Of a stretch of 64,000 nucleotides of DNA, positions 1 through 11,393 are shown piece by piece; the first letter of the stretch is position 1, and each line of letters begins with the position of its first letter. Both the position numbers and the translations under genes were made by a program. Under the pieces are notes generated by a model that saw nothing but the letters and a program-made list of their open reading frames with translations, was not told the DNA's origin and did no database searches. Source of the stretch: Aphelenchoides besseyi (taxonomy: Eukaryota > Nematoda > Chromadorea > Rhabditida > Aphelenchoididae); the NCBI GenBank assembly GCA_024699855.1, contig JAMPIQ010000001.1, positions 10,230,001 through 10,294,000 of the forward strand, in the 5' to 3' direction.

Positions 1-684
1 CTTAGATTTTTATTGTTTACATGACACTTACGATCTCATTCTCGCTTAGCATGTTATAAATACCAGTTTCTTGCAGATAACTTCTGATAATCGGTTGTTC
101 AATTTGAAGCAAACCAAACTGCTCGTACAAACTCGGTTCATTCGTTCTCGTCAGTTTAAGCTGCTTCTGAGCCCACGCTCGTTGAATGAAAGCAAAATTG
201 AATCGGTTAATCGTCCCTTCGTACAACATATCTTTTGCTGGTAGCTGTAAAATTTGTGGTTGATGACGTGCAATGATGAAATCAAAATTCAGTCCAATTC
301 TGACACATTTTTGGAAACGACAATACATGCAAACACGTTTGGAACCTAAAATAAAACATTCTTAGCGTTGGCCCTTATAATTACGAATATCAAGACGACA
401 ATCTCCGTTCTCTTTGCAAAAATAATCCCGATTTTGTTTGATGGAGCGGCGAACGAACGTGGCGCTAAAATATCTGATTAGTGACCTCAAAGCAGCTTTT
501 ACCACGCGTTACAGATGATTCGACCGTAGTTCCGATGGAAACATTGGTCATTACAAACGTGGCATCTCATTGCTATTTCCAACTCGAGTTTTTGACTTTC
601 ATGAAACTCAAAGGTTCCTTGTTTCCGTCGAGGCTGTGCCGAAAGACAGGTGTATAATAACGGTGTTACACCTCTCTCTGACAT
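1..684 (-). CDS. Nuclear hormone receptor, 5' part (DNA-binding domain), runs off the window
   Basis: This is a ligand-regulated transcription factor of the nuclear receptor superfamily. Three exons are visible (684-503, 464-385, 345-32) with introns of about 38 bp. Together they encode a two-finger C4 DNA-binding domain. Finger one has CHVCND and NYGRIICNAC, with the P-box region CNACATFVRR. Finger two runs from CKENGDCRLDIR to VCMYCRFQKCVRIGLN, the canonical second-finger end. The ATG at 684 gives about 40 residues before the first zinc cysteine. A perfect GTAAGT donor at position 31 shows that the ligand-binding domain lies outside the window. The P-box differs from the textbook CEGCKGFFRR, as is usual in the expanded nematode NHR family, so no single orthologue is named. 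The family call is firm; the target genes are unknown. Confidence 0.88.
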
Positions 685-1045
685 TCTAATTAACTTAAAA
701 GCTTTTGACACACGCTATTTTTCGTTTGCATACGCTGACATCTGATACTGCGTTTCTCGCTGCTGCTCATTTGATTGGATGGTTTCTTGGTAACTAAAAT
801 ATGTTCGTTTCTTAGGGCAATCTTATGAAGATCAAGGATTATAGTTTCTGATAGCTATTATACTTACAACAAACATCGAGTTCTCGTTGTTCCCGAACAT
901 TGATATTCGATTATGTTGAACAGTGATTTATTATCATAATATCAATCTTAAGCTCAATGCTTATCAATACGTTTGCTAAAGGCGATATCATTGAACTTGT
1001 ATTTCATGACATCTTTAATCTTGTTGTTATCTTGTGATTCGTATT
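685..1045. other. Intergenic stretch, no feature seen
   Basis: About 360 bp of AT-rich DNA between the 5' end of the nuclear receptor and the 3' end of the aspartic-protease-like gene. No coding exon or RNA gene is visible. It should contain the promoter of the receptor gene and the 3' UTR of the upstream gene. Confidence 0.5.
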
Positions 1046-2467
1046 TCAAATGGATGCAGTGATCGTGTAAGATTGAGGCAGGCAGTTTGAAGCTTCTTGC
1101 AAACCCACTTTGATATTCAAGTCGAAGGGCACATTGGTTGTTTTTTTGTTTCTTCTAAAAGTCTTCTTTAGTCTCCATCATCACTGCACTTAAACTTGCA
1201 TTGTTAACAACGAGCTTAGACGGAATGTAAATGAAACCACCATCTTGTTCGTGAGGCAAGCTACTTTTAATTGCTGCCTGATAACCGATAGTCCAATTCC
1301 CGTTGCAGTCGCCATAATAGAACCCATCCGCATGGTTTCTATTGACCTTGTGTCCCTTCAACAACATATCTAAATGCTCGTGTCCGAATTGAAGACGATC
1401 GACATTCAAATCCAAAGCTCCAAACTCATCCCATTTGAATACAAACGGAACTTGTTTTTTGCCAATCATATAACTGTAAGAATGGTTACCATTAGCTCTT
1501 CAATATCAACAACCTCAAAGCGCCGAAATGCCACTGAAGTCCTCCGTACTGATACACATCGGTTTTCTTGCACGTTTTCTCATTAAGTCCACCAATCGTC
1601 ATTTGACCGGTGGAATAAACACCGGAAATCGTTGGATTTCTGCAAAACGGTCACATCTACCAAATTCCGTGAAACTCACCTATCAGCTGACATAGTGACA
1701 ATTGGCATCGATTTGCTCTTGAGGATTGGCAACCAAACTTTCTCTTTAGCAAACGCACTTATCGGCCACACACCTGCAACTTCGGCAGTGCACGAGAAGT
1801 TCGATTCAAATGTTTCGGCAATCACGAATTTGTGCTTTCGCATTCGGCTTGAATCTGTGCCCAGCTGAAACTTCCGAGTAATTTTGACTGAACAGAACTA
1901 CTCACCGCAATCGTATCCTCGTGAACTGCGCCCCAATACAAACGAGTGTAACCGGAATGACTATGCATATAATGGTGAGTCCGGGATTTCCTGTAATCAT
2001 AGACTAGTTCACATATAAGAACAAGAACTAACTTTGGAACATATAACTTTGGCGAGCCTTTTATGCCCTTCTTACAGTTTTGATGGACGGTTTTTCGACT
2101 AAACAGCACAATATCACTGACGCAGAGATATCCAATGGACTCATAAGTCAAAGCAATCTTCAGTTTTTGAGCTAAATCAAACCTTGATAATGCATTCAAA
2201 TGACGACTTACGTGGAGTTCCAATGAGCATCTCAACGACTTGAGGACCATCTGAAACGTTGATTCACTAGAGAAACCTCTTGCACTGTTGTTTACTTTCG
2301 TAATAACGAACAAATGGAACGATCTGTTGCTTATTCGTAACATCTGAGCTTTCGGTTTCAGTACTGTCAATCAACTCGTTCGAATTCTCATCTTCGGGAG
2401 TGTAGTTGATGGCTTGAATTGCCGAAATCGAAAACAAGATTGTCGACAGAAGATTTAGCCTCTGCAT
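1046..2467 (-). pseudogene. Pepsin-like (A1) aspartic protease homologue, catalytically dead, with a possible 3' frameshift
   Basis: Joining exons by their GT-AG borders gives a secreted protein. A signal peptide begins MQRLNLLSTILFSISAIQA (ATG at 2467). Next comes an A1 N-lobe core, VVEMLIGTPPQKLKIAL, then a C-lobe with GVYSTGQMTIGGLNEKTC and DGGFIYIPSKLVV. These align with the peptidase A1 pattern (GTPPQ, GG-LTLGG-D, P-x-x-V). The N-lobe DTGS is replaced by TYES and the C-lobe DTG(T/S) by DGG, so both catalytic motifs are altered and hydrolysis is unlikely. After the ETKEDF stretch the frame closes at 1155. A sensible C-lobe continuation (NVPFDLNIKVGLQEA) sits in another frame and ends at 1046. 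This is a frameshift, an unseen splice, or a shorter true protein ending at 1155. It may be a pseudo-enzyme or a decaying gene. Confidence 0.68.
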
Positions 2468-2818
2468 GCTAAATATCACCTTATCGTACGCTAATGAACA
2501 ATCGAATCTCATTGTCGATATTTAAATCGACCAAGAAGCCACTTTGTTGTTTAAATCTTATGTTTATAGAATAGAATTCGACTGTTTGAACAAACGTTGC
2601 AGATGATCATTTGCGGGGTCGGATTTTTCAAGCACATTGGAGTTTATGCTAATTGAAATTTAATTCTAAACATCTATTGACGTTACAGTCCCGGTACAAA
2701 GAATACTCTTAATATTTCTATAAGCTGAATAAACAAAGAGGGAATCGTCTCGTAGACTAATAATGGATACTCCTACTATTCGCCAGTACTTTCATTGCAC
2801 CACCTATTAAGGAACATG
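2468..2818. other. Intergenic stretch upstream of the protease-like gene
   Basis: About 350 bp of AT-rich sequence between the signal-peptide exon of the protease-like gene and the retroelement insertion. No gene is visible. It is presumed promoter DNA for the minus-strand gene. Confidence 0.45.
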
Positions 2819-2830
2819 TTGTTTATCTCT
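2819..2830 (+). repeat. Target-site duplication, left copy
   Basis: The 12-mer TTGTTTATCTCT directly precedes the retroelement and recurs exactly at 3608-3619, directly after the element's tail repeats. This is the mark of target-primed reverse transcription. Confidence 0.9.
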
Positions 2831-3607
2831 CACGCGGGGGAAGCGAGCTGGCGAGCGGTCGTGTTTTTCGGCCGCTCCGCTTTTTGTTCGTTTTTGTTCG
2901 ATTTCTCGTTTTCACCCGTTGCGTGGCCCGGGACAAGCACTTGCAAGCCCCCGGTTAGGCAGAAATGCCGAATGCTACATGGCCTCAACGATCCAAGCGT
3001 CATGAACTCAAGATCGGAACCTTCAACTGTCGAGCAATTGCAACCGAAGAACGTCTCAGCGCATTGGAAGAAGAACTCCGGTCGATCAACGTCGACATCC
3101 TGGGCATCTCGTCAACGCGTCGACATGGAACGTCAATCACACACCGCCTGGACTCCAATCTTCGTTTCTACCACTCAGGCAACGACAATCAACGAGCAAC
3201 GTTTGAAGGAGTCGGCTTTTTGGTCAGCGAACAAGCCAACCGTTTGGTTAAGAACGCGATTTTTCACACCAACCGAATTGCTCAACTTTTTCGGCTCTTT
3301 CCAAACGGCGAAACTGCAAGATTGACGCAAATCTACGCACCAGCAACATCTAACAAGAAGAAACCTTCCAATTCGAACAATCAAAGCAAAGACGCCGAAA
3401 GGGAAAATGAAGAAGATGAACCAATGGACAGAAGCGGCAAAGGACGAACAACGCTGGAAGAAGCTCGGAGAAACATTTGCGATTCCGCTGCCACAAAAAT
3501 CGAAAAGACGACAACAATCGTGAGGTCACCAACACGGAACTTTACTTGATCACTTAATGGTCACTGTTTATCCGTTGATTTTGGAAATAAACTTTGAACT
3601 TTGAACT
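2831..3607 (+). mobile_element. Internally deleted RTE-type non-LTR retroelement (non-autonomous)
   Basis: A 777 bp insertion flanked by perfect 12 bp direct repeats. It begins with a GC-rich leader unlike the AT-rich flanks. It then carries the start of an RTE-like ORF from 2965: KIGTFNCRAIATEERL and VDILGISSTRRHG match the first blocks of the APE-type endonuclease, and IYAPATS the later QIYAPT block. Directly after this the sequence jumps to what looks like the last residues of the reverse-transcriptase ORF (NQWTEAAKDEQRWKKLGE), found in a different frame near 3410-3527. The 3' end is the short tandem repeat AACTTTG (about three copies), a typical RTE tail. The middle of the endonuclease and nearly all of the reverse transcriptase are absent. 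It therefore needed another element's enzymes to move. Confidence 0.85.
2965..3549 (+). pseudogene. Truncated APE-type endonuclease ORF of the RTE-like element
   Basis: An open frame of 194 codons from ATG 2965, inside the element. The first 130 or so residues resemble the N-terminal part of an APE-type endonuclease: the N-C-R of the metal-site block and a VDILGIS core. The last 60 residues are low-complexity and out of frame with the RT-like tail that overlaps them. The catalytic SDH block and the whole reverse transcriptase are missing, so no functional enzyme can be made from this copy. Confidence 0.75.
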
Positions 3608-3619
3608 TTGTTTATCTCT
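3608..3619 (+). repeat. Target-site duplication, right copy
   Basis: Exact copy of TTGTTTATCTCT, immediately after the AACTTTG tail repeats of the retroelement. The original genomic sequence resumes with TAATCGC. Confidence 0.9.
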
Positions 3620-3854
3620 TAATCGCAAGTATTAATTGCTAGTCTTATTGTCGCTTCCTGAATACCACAAGGTTGTTCACGTAGTCAGTTCAATCTACTA
3701 GTCAATTGAAAGTAGATTTATTCAAAGGTAAGCACTTATGAAACAAGAAAAACAAAAGACTTGGAAAATATCATAAGGTTTAGAGTGGTAAAAATATGTA
3801 AATCTCAACGGGAGATCTGTTGGCATTCTGAGACTAATTGTACAGACTTACAAA

Positions 3855-6800
3855 CTAACAGTTGTGCATTTCAGTACTCCACCGACTTCGTTTTTGTGGT
3901 GGCGATGTTGTGGTGGCAGAATTTGCTGTTCCAGAGTCAAGAGAAGTTTCAGAAGGTTGAGATTGATGGAAAGGTGCCGAACCGTCCACTCGGCTGGCGG
4001 ATTGACCCGAATCGTAATCATTTGTGGCCTGAGAAATTGATAGTCAAAAATTAAATGTTGTCGACAGACCGCAAAAAAATTTGGAGGTTCACCGTAACGA
4101 CCGCGATTAGACGACGGTTGAGTGCGAGGATAATAAGCATATGCTTCTCGGTCATGAAAATCGTTTGTTTGAAAACGAGAACCCGAAAACTGCAAACGTT
4201 CGGAGCCTCGAAATCCACCGCGATATCCTCCTCTTCCACGGTTACTGTATCGTTGTTCGGGCACGTAAAGTGGACGCTCCAACTCAGGAAGTTGAGTTCG
4301 ATTTCCACGCCCGCCACCTAAAAAGATTGTGTCTAATCGATTAAAGTAAAAAGATACCTTCGTAGTGGTTATGTCGCGAAAAACCTCGAGACCTCTGTTG
4401 AAATTCTTGAATGTAATGCAGAGAAGTTGGAGCTTGAGCACTCGAAACACTTCCACGCCAACAATCTTCGCCGCATAACAAACGAATCAGTTCTTCCAAT
4501 TCCAAATCGACGGCAGAAGATCGCTCCAACGCCGCCGGCTCGGTTGTGTAGCGAACGATTGCTGACTCTAAACATGGACGTAAAGAACACAACTTGACGG
4601 CATCAGCGGGATTCATTTCCAAAACAATCATGTCGTCCAAACGAACGGTCGTCGGTCCGACGCACTCGACACGTCGAGAACCAAACAGTAACAGATGCAA
4701 CGGTGTAATCCTCGACAGCTGCTTGGCCGAAATAACGTTTGTGCGGATTTTTTCGGTGAAAACGAGAAGCGGAGAAATAAAGTTGATGGTTTGATTCTGA
4801 TGCAACGGAAAGCAAACGGACATTTTGCTCATCAAGGCCGAGGCTTGTTCCAACGTGAAAAGTTTGCGTTTTTTATCGCTGAAATCTCCACGATTATACA
4901 ACTGCCTGACAGCTTCCGAAGGTACCTTACGTAACAAACGTTCGGGTAGAACGCATAGACCAAAAGGCCGAGGAGAACATCGATGCGAGAATCCGGTCCT
5001 TCGACATCAATAGTATTCGGATCAAAGAGACGAGTCGGAAATCCACAAGTTTGAATCAAAACATCTCGTATTTGCAATTTTGCTTCACTGGTCATCGAGA
5101 GAACGACGTTGCTCAGAGACAATCGTTGACAAAACAACTCGTTCATGCCGCTTGTACGCTCCGATTCTTTTGCGTACTCGTTGTTCACTTGAATCGCTCC
5201 AACGTGATCGGAAAGCCAGCGACCAGAGAAACGGCGATGGCACATTCCGAGTCGTGAGTGTGTCCGATCTATTGGTATGAATGGAGTATTGAACGAGGAA
5301 GCAGAAGCAATCGTACACATCAAATCGCCAATGTTCAACAAACTGCCCAAGACAATGGCTTTTCCCATTCGCGGATCCACGGGTAAACGTGCAATGATTT
5401 TGCCCAATGGTGTCAACTCCAACTCGCCATCCAACGCGCCCATTTCACGCAACAAAACTTCCGCTTCGACAATTGCATCCAACGGCGGCGGTTCTATGGC
5501 ACGTTCCAAGAAATCTCCGACCGCTCCCAAACGAAGCAATTTAATCATCAATGCAACTTCGTGCAATGGTGTTCTCAGCATTTCAGCGGTTCGATGTTCA
5601 TCCAAACTAAACTCAAAGACTTACAAGCAGAGAAACGAAACTTACGCATTGAAACGTGCTACAGTGCACAAATGGAAACAGAAACCTTCACGTACACGAC
5701 CAGCACGTCCACGACGTTGAATCAACGAGTTCTTTGAGGCCCAAACAGTCTGAAACAAAACACTCTGACCGTTTCTGGTAAACTCTTACCGCATAATGAA
5801 CCATATTGTTTCTTGCCGTGTACATCTTTTCACGTGCACGACAAGAATCAATCACGAAAACAACGTCGTCAATAGTGATGGAGGTTTCGGCAATGTTCGT
5901 CGATAAAATGATTTTTCGTTGTCCCTGTTTGACAGTTTGAAAGACTTTACGTTGTTCCATGAACGGCAATTGTGAATGCAATGGCAAAATGATGTAACGT
6001 GATCGATCGCCTTGAAAACTATGTTCGTTCACTTCTTACACTCAATCTCACCTAATATGGGGTGGTTCTGGAATGTCGCTAACGCAAATTGAATCGTACT
6101 CCAACCCGGTAGAAAGCACAGAACGGAGCCCGCAGTTCCATTACGGCAAATGTCGACGAGAAGCTCCAGCATCACATCGATCGGAATGTTTTGCTCGTCG
6201 ATTTTAGCCAATGCTAAGCGAACTTCTTCTCGAACGTTTTTTCCAACTTTCAAATTCATATTTCTTTCAGTCGAATCGGCAGTCCCCAAATCTTCGGATT
6301 CGTCTCCATCGGTCGTATCGATCGTCGAATTGGCTAATGGATTCGTTTTTCTTTTCTTCTTCTTTTCTTCGACAGTTGACGGTCGATAAGAAATCATGTC
6401 GACTACATCTTCGAGATAGAACGACTGTACATTGAATACCCGTTGTTCAATAGTCACAATAGCCTTTGTCTTAAAGTAATTACTGAAGAGACCCGTTTCA
6501 ATTGTTGCAGACATCAAGACAATTCGAAGGTTTGGATAAGCACGCACCATGTCTCGCACGATGATCAAAAGGAAATCGGTCTGTGAACTAATAATCAACA
6601 TATTTGACTTCTTTGAAACTTACATTAATGTCACGTTCATGAATCTCGTCTATGATCAAATGTGAAACTCCGCGTAGTCCAAATTCCATCTTTTTCAGCA
6701 GCGTTCCAACTGTGCAGAACATTACCGCAGCATACGGTCGTGGAGTGACACTCTCAAAGCGAACACCGAAACCAATCGATTCTCCTACTTTTTCGCAACG

Positions 6801-8813
6801 CTCCGAAGCCACTCGCTCTGCCAATGAAATTGCGGAGATGCGTCGTGGTTGTGAAACGAAGCAATTGAACTCGGCACCTCGACCATTTTGAATGAAATGG
6901 TCCAGAAGATATTGACAGACCTAGACTCCATAAACCGATTAAAAGAAAGCGTTTGTCTTACTTGAGTCGATTTTCCACAACCGGTTGTACCTTTGATTAA
7001 CACGACAGAATTCTGATGAATCGTTTGAAGTATTTGGTTTTTATGTGCAAAAACGGGAAGCGATTCACGTTGTTCCTGAATATTCAACACTGGAATCTTG
7101 TCCTTCTCTTCAGCCAATAACTTGTCACTGATTTGTTGCAACGACATTTGAGCCAACGGCCCCTCGTCGATGTTCGCCGACCTCCATGGATTCCAGTTTT
7201 TGGTTGGCGGTGCAAAAGAAACCAAATTGTTTTTTGAAAGTCGAGTGCTGTTCGGGAATGAGTCCAATTTCTGATCACTTAGCAAAGTCATTCGCGAGGT
7301 TGTGGTCGCCAACGCGTAGTCGGCTGTCGGAACTTGAATTCCGACTTTTTCGAGATACCTTGTCAGTCGATCCATCAGTTTGGCATCAATGGTTACGGGG
7401 ATTGGCGGAAGCTGAAACAGAAAATGAATCGTGAAATTCGATCAATACCTACGTCCGAAGCGTTTTTCTTTTTATAACCAATCGGTTCATTTGATCGCTT
7501 TAACGCGCCCATATGATATAATTGACGAACGATAGAAAGCGCACAAGTTGTTTCGGCAACTTTCTTCGAACTTCCTTCACCTCGAGCGCGAATCGTACGA
7601 TTGGCTTCTGAGACGTAGATTTCACACTCAGAAACGAACGATCTAAAGTCGCAGAAGTAAATCGTTAGAAAGTAGGATCTTACATGTTATTTAACATTCC
7701 GCTCTGAACCGTACGGTACGTAGCTGCGGGCATACGACGTGCTTGAAGAAACTCGTTCAACGCTTTCTTACAGTTCGCAACATTCCAACCACCGTGAATG
7801 TCTGAAGTCAAATCCACAGATTCGCTCTTAACGACAAACTTAAAATACGTAAGATTGCTAACTTACTTGTGCCACTTCATCAGCTCGTTGAGTGATATAT
7901 TCTTCGTATTGCGATTTTGGAGCTGGAAGACGTTGGAACGGTTGTTCCTGCGAAGAAAAACTTTCGGTTCCTTCTGGATAATCGCTGGACGCTGCCTTCG
8001 ATCCACAAGAAGAATAGGGAGCAATTGAAACAAAATTCACGTGATGAACGGATGCATTTTCGAAGCCTGACAGTTCCAAATGCGATTCCTAAACATTTTT
8101 TGAGAAAAATGATTCAATCAGAAATGTTCTTTTGACTCCCATATACCTTTTTTCAAATGGAACCCAAATTTGAACGTAACCTGCAAGCATAATCAAATGA
8201 TAGAAGGAACAACGACTTCTACTACTGGTCAGTCTTTTTGTTTGCTTTGAATTCCCTGATTGTACGTTAACATTTGATGAGAGTTTTTACAGTCTTTCAA
8301 TCATCAGTTTTTGTTCAGTTATTCTTCAGATTAACGTAGAATCCAAAGTAAGCAAATGAGTTGATAAGAGGAATGTCTTTGGAGTTCCAGCGACAATCCT
8401 CATTTCTAATGTTCTTTGCGTTGTTCTTTCCATCATCTGACTACTCTGCGGATTGCGTTTGGTTAATTCAAAAGTAAAAACAAACGTTAAGATGCGGTAA
8501 TTCTGCCGTCGGTATGATCCCTTCACTGAAAACAATCGACAGATACGAATCGAAAACGAACAACCTACCGAACAAGAAACTCGGCCATATCTCTGGCTGC
8601 GTTCGTTTGAGCGTCTTTTTTGTTTGTTGATACGCCCATTCCTACAATGCCAATAATTAGAAGTTGTTTCGAAGCTGTTAGTTTACCAACATACTGAATC
8701 TTTGGTATCGTCAACTGGCAACGAAATCGGTTCCTGTCGGGTGTGAATTCGTATTCCAGGGTGCCCATTTTTCGCCGTCCACAACACGCGTATAGTTCAT
8801 CTTTGATCAGCAT
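3855..8813 (-). CDS. rha-1: DHX9/MLE-type ATP-dependent RNA helicase A
   Basis: A DEAH-box RNA/DNA helicase of the DHX9/maleless family, which unwinds dsRNA and RNA-DNA hybrids in the nucleus and acts in transcription and RNAi. The N-terminus has a dsRNA-binding domain starting [17 protein letters not shown] and ending in a [16 protein letters not shown] helix. A second dsRBD lies around 7480-7800. The helicase core shows motif [12 protein letters not shown], motif II DEIH, motif [17 protein letters not shown] and motif [10 protein letters not shown] in order. HA2 and OB-fold regions follow. The tail is glycine/arginine-rich ([12 protein letters not shown]) and ends in a KRSRW basic patch. 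The ATG at 8813 was chosen because it opens directly into dsRBD1. Many short introns and one of about 430 bp (8.1-8.56 kb) interrupt it. The final exon is read through a GT-AG join near 4080-4010, which is less certain. Confidence 0.93.
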
Positions 8814-9292
8814 CGCTGATGAAATCAATCACGCTTTAAAATGACAAGTTCAAAACGATAGGCTACGCTGCTAGATTTTATTCGATTGACAATTTTTTGT
8901 AAGATAACCCTAACAAATACCAAACGGTTTACAAGCATTGAAATAAAAAGAGTAAGCCACTAGTTTGTCGAAAAAACAATCTTTCCGAGATACTTCAGTC
9001 GACATCATTGCTTGCTGAAATCTCACATGAAGAAGTTTGGCATCTTCCTGATTGCCAATTCTCACCACTTCATTTCCCTTTCGATTTGTCTTTCACCCAC
9101 TTTAACGGCCGCATATAAAACACGGACCGTCTAGTTTCATTCAAATCTCCTACCGCGACAAATGGAGAAATTCGTTTGTGGAGTCTGCCAATCTTTTCTT
9201 ATCGTTTTTTGGATTCAATATGTTTGTACTTTATTCGCGTGCACTGTGGATCGTATAAATTTAATTTCCAAGTTGATTTAGCTCTCACACTC
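8814..9292. other. Divergent promoter region between the helicase and Spt4
   Basis: 480 bp separating two genes transcribed away from each other. No coding exon is seen. It presumably holds both promoters. No TATA box or initiator could be assigned confidently. Confidence 0.5.
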
Positions 9293-9738
9293 ATGTCTAC
9301 CGATCACCACATTCCTCGGGATTTGCGCGGACTTCGTGCTTGTTTGGTGTGTTCGATGATCAAATCGATCAGCATGTTCGAAGAACAGGGTTGTGACAAC
9401 TGCGAACACATGCTGGATCTTCGTGGTGATCCTGAAAGAGTGGATATCTGCACAAGGTAACCAATCTTTGTTTCTTGATAATTCTTTGTTTTAGTGCCAA
9501 TTTTGACGGTTTCATTGCAGTCGCTGAACCGGACGATTCGTGGGTCTGTCGATGGCAGGTGAGTAATGAGATTCTGCAAACGTTCTTTAATCCTTTTGCT
9601 TAGGGTATAAAAACACGAAAGCCGGGACTCTACGCGATCTCTGTTTCTGGAACATTGCCTGAACATATCGTTACGGAATTGCAAGGTTCCCGCTATCATT
9701 ACCGTCCAGAGATGCGCGACAAATCTCAAGCGCAGTAA
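9293..9738 (+). CDS. spt-4: Transcription elongation factor Spt4
   Basis: The small zinc-finger subunit of DSIF (Spt4-Spt5), which controls RNA polymerase II pausing and processivity. The start MSTDHHIPRDLRGLRAC is followed by the Spt4 four-cysteine finger: C-x2-C (CLVC) and, about 15 residues later, C-x2-C (CDNC). Downstream are the conserved FDGFIAVAEPDDSWVCRWQ and KPGLYAISVSGTLPE blocks. Two short introns (phase 2 after ICTR; phase 0 after CRWQ) join cleanly. The protein is about 120 residues, the family norm. An AATAAA lies at about 9804, just before the 3' end of the convergent ferredoxin reductase gene; the two stop codons are only 90 bp apart. Confidence 0.95.
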
Positions 9739-9828
9739 AGCGAAATCATTTTGTGTATTTATCAACAACAAACTCTTAACTTTATCTCAATCATAACAAT
9801 AACAATAAACCTAATGGCTATGACAAGC

Positions 9829-11393
9829 TCATTTTCGTGGGTTTTTGCGTAGAAATTCAATCACATCGTTGATCTTTTCACGTGGCTTTCCAACTTCCGC
9901 TCCAATTCTTCGTTCCGTCTCATCAACGTACTTCCAATCACGCCAACTCACGTAGCGAACTCCCGATCGTCGAAGTAGCGCACGAGCGTCCAGTGAAATT
10001 GGTGGTTTCATTTCGATTTTACCTAAATCCCAATCTGCACGAATTTCATCGGCAACAAGCTGAGCGTTTCGCTGTGTATCGGCAATAACACCCGAACCGG
10101 CCTGAAATTAAAGAACATCCATTAATGTGAAAGAACACACAAAGTCGGAGGCTCTAAGAACATCCAATGAGTTTCACTTACCTGTGCACACCAACCAGTC
10201 GCATAGACGTGTGCTCTCGACTCGTCCACTCGACACCAGTCGTGCAATCGAAGTTGTTGATCTTCGTTTGTTGGCACTCCCGGCAAATGAGAACTCGTGA
10301 ATCCGATTGCATAAATGAGCAAATCACATGGCATTTCGTGAATCTCTGACTCAACTAACGAACTGCGTACCCGTAAAGCATGTATCCGTTGAGTTTTTGG
10401 GTCCAAAACAATTCTTTCGGGTTTTCGATGAAAAACAATCGAACCGGAGCGTTTGGATCGACCGTCCAACGTTGCTTTTCGTTTGCTGAGCATCAACTCC
10501 AAAATTCGTCGTTGACGACGCGGAAGCTGTTGATCGTTGAGCATTTCTTCGACTTGAGAGACGATGGATGGGTGAATGTCGCAGTGCACCGAAACTCCCT
10601 CCAAATTCAATAGCTCTCGAAGTTCTTTGATTGTAAAAGAAGCCTAAGAAGAAAAATAACGAAAAAATATAAGAGCTACAAACTTCAATCGGACCTCGAC
10701 GTCCCAACATTTGAACTCGTTCGATTTGTGATGCACTCAACGAACGATAAGCAGAATCGCACATGTCCGTGTAACGGAAACGTTCGGCATTCGAAAGCAG
10801 AATTCGAGCACAATCGATCGCAACATTTCCATTGCCAATTACGATCGCATTTCGACCGCTCAAATCGGGAGTTTGGGTTTCTTTTGGTTGGCCGTTGTAC
10901 CTAAAAATTAAGCTCAAAAACAATTGTAGCATGCAACTCACCAAGAGACAAACGAGTAGCCAGAGAAACAGTTGTGATCGGGAGTAGCTTCAGGCAGCTC
11001 CAGTTGTCGTGCTCTACTCGCGCCATAAGCCAAAACAATAACATCGTAGTTCTGGCACAACTCTTCGTACGTCAAATCTGATCCAACGGCAACGTTGCAG
11101 AACAACGACAAACGATCAGGATTGTTATCGAACATTCGCTCGAAGTGATTCGCGCATCTCTTCATTTCCGCGTGATCGGGAGCCACACCAAATTGCACCA
11201 AACCATAGGGAACAGGACTCTTGTCAATCACATCCAAATGACAAGTTGGCAGTCGATTCAGAAGCGCAGAACACGAATACAAACCCGCCGGACCGGAACC
11301 GATAACCGCAATTCGTGGCCCCGTTGAAAGCCAACTTCTCGATGTACAACGAAACGTTGCGGTCAAATTGCAGTGCCGTAGAATGAGAAACAT
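9829..11393 (-). CDS. NADPH:adrenodoxin (ferredoxin) oxidoreductase, mitochondrial
   Basis: The FAD flavoenzyme that passes electrons from NADPH to mitochondrial ferredoxin for Fe-S cluster and steroid/heme chemistry. The N-terminus (ATG 11393, MFLILRHCNLTATFRC) is a basic presequence ahead of the FAD-binding motif RIAVIGSGPAGLYSCSALL. The family block KSPVPYGLVQFGVAPDH follows. The NADP-binding motif is NAIVIGNGNVAIDCARILL. YAIGFTSSHLPGVP and a C-terminal WRDWKYVDETERRIGAEVGK complete the fold. Four short introns interrupt it. It is the FDXR orthologue by domain order and motifs. Confidence 0.94.

Noticed and set aside
2795..3325. Long plus-strand open frame overlapping the RTE endonuclease frame
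   Set aside because: It is a shadow of the endonuclease frame starting at 2965; its translation has no endonuclease or other domain.
8326..8535. Minus-strand frame inside the long helicase intron
   Set aside because: It lies between the two dsRBD-coding regions without suitable splice sites, and the sequence resembles no helicase segment.
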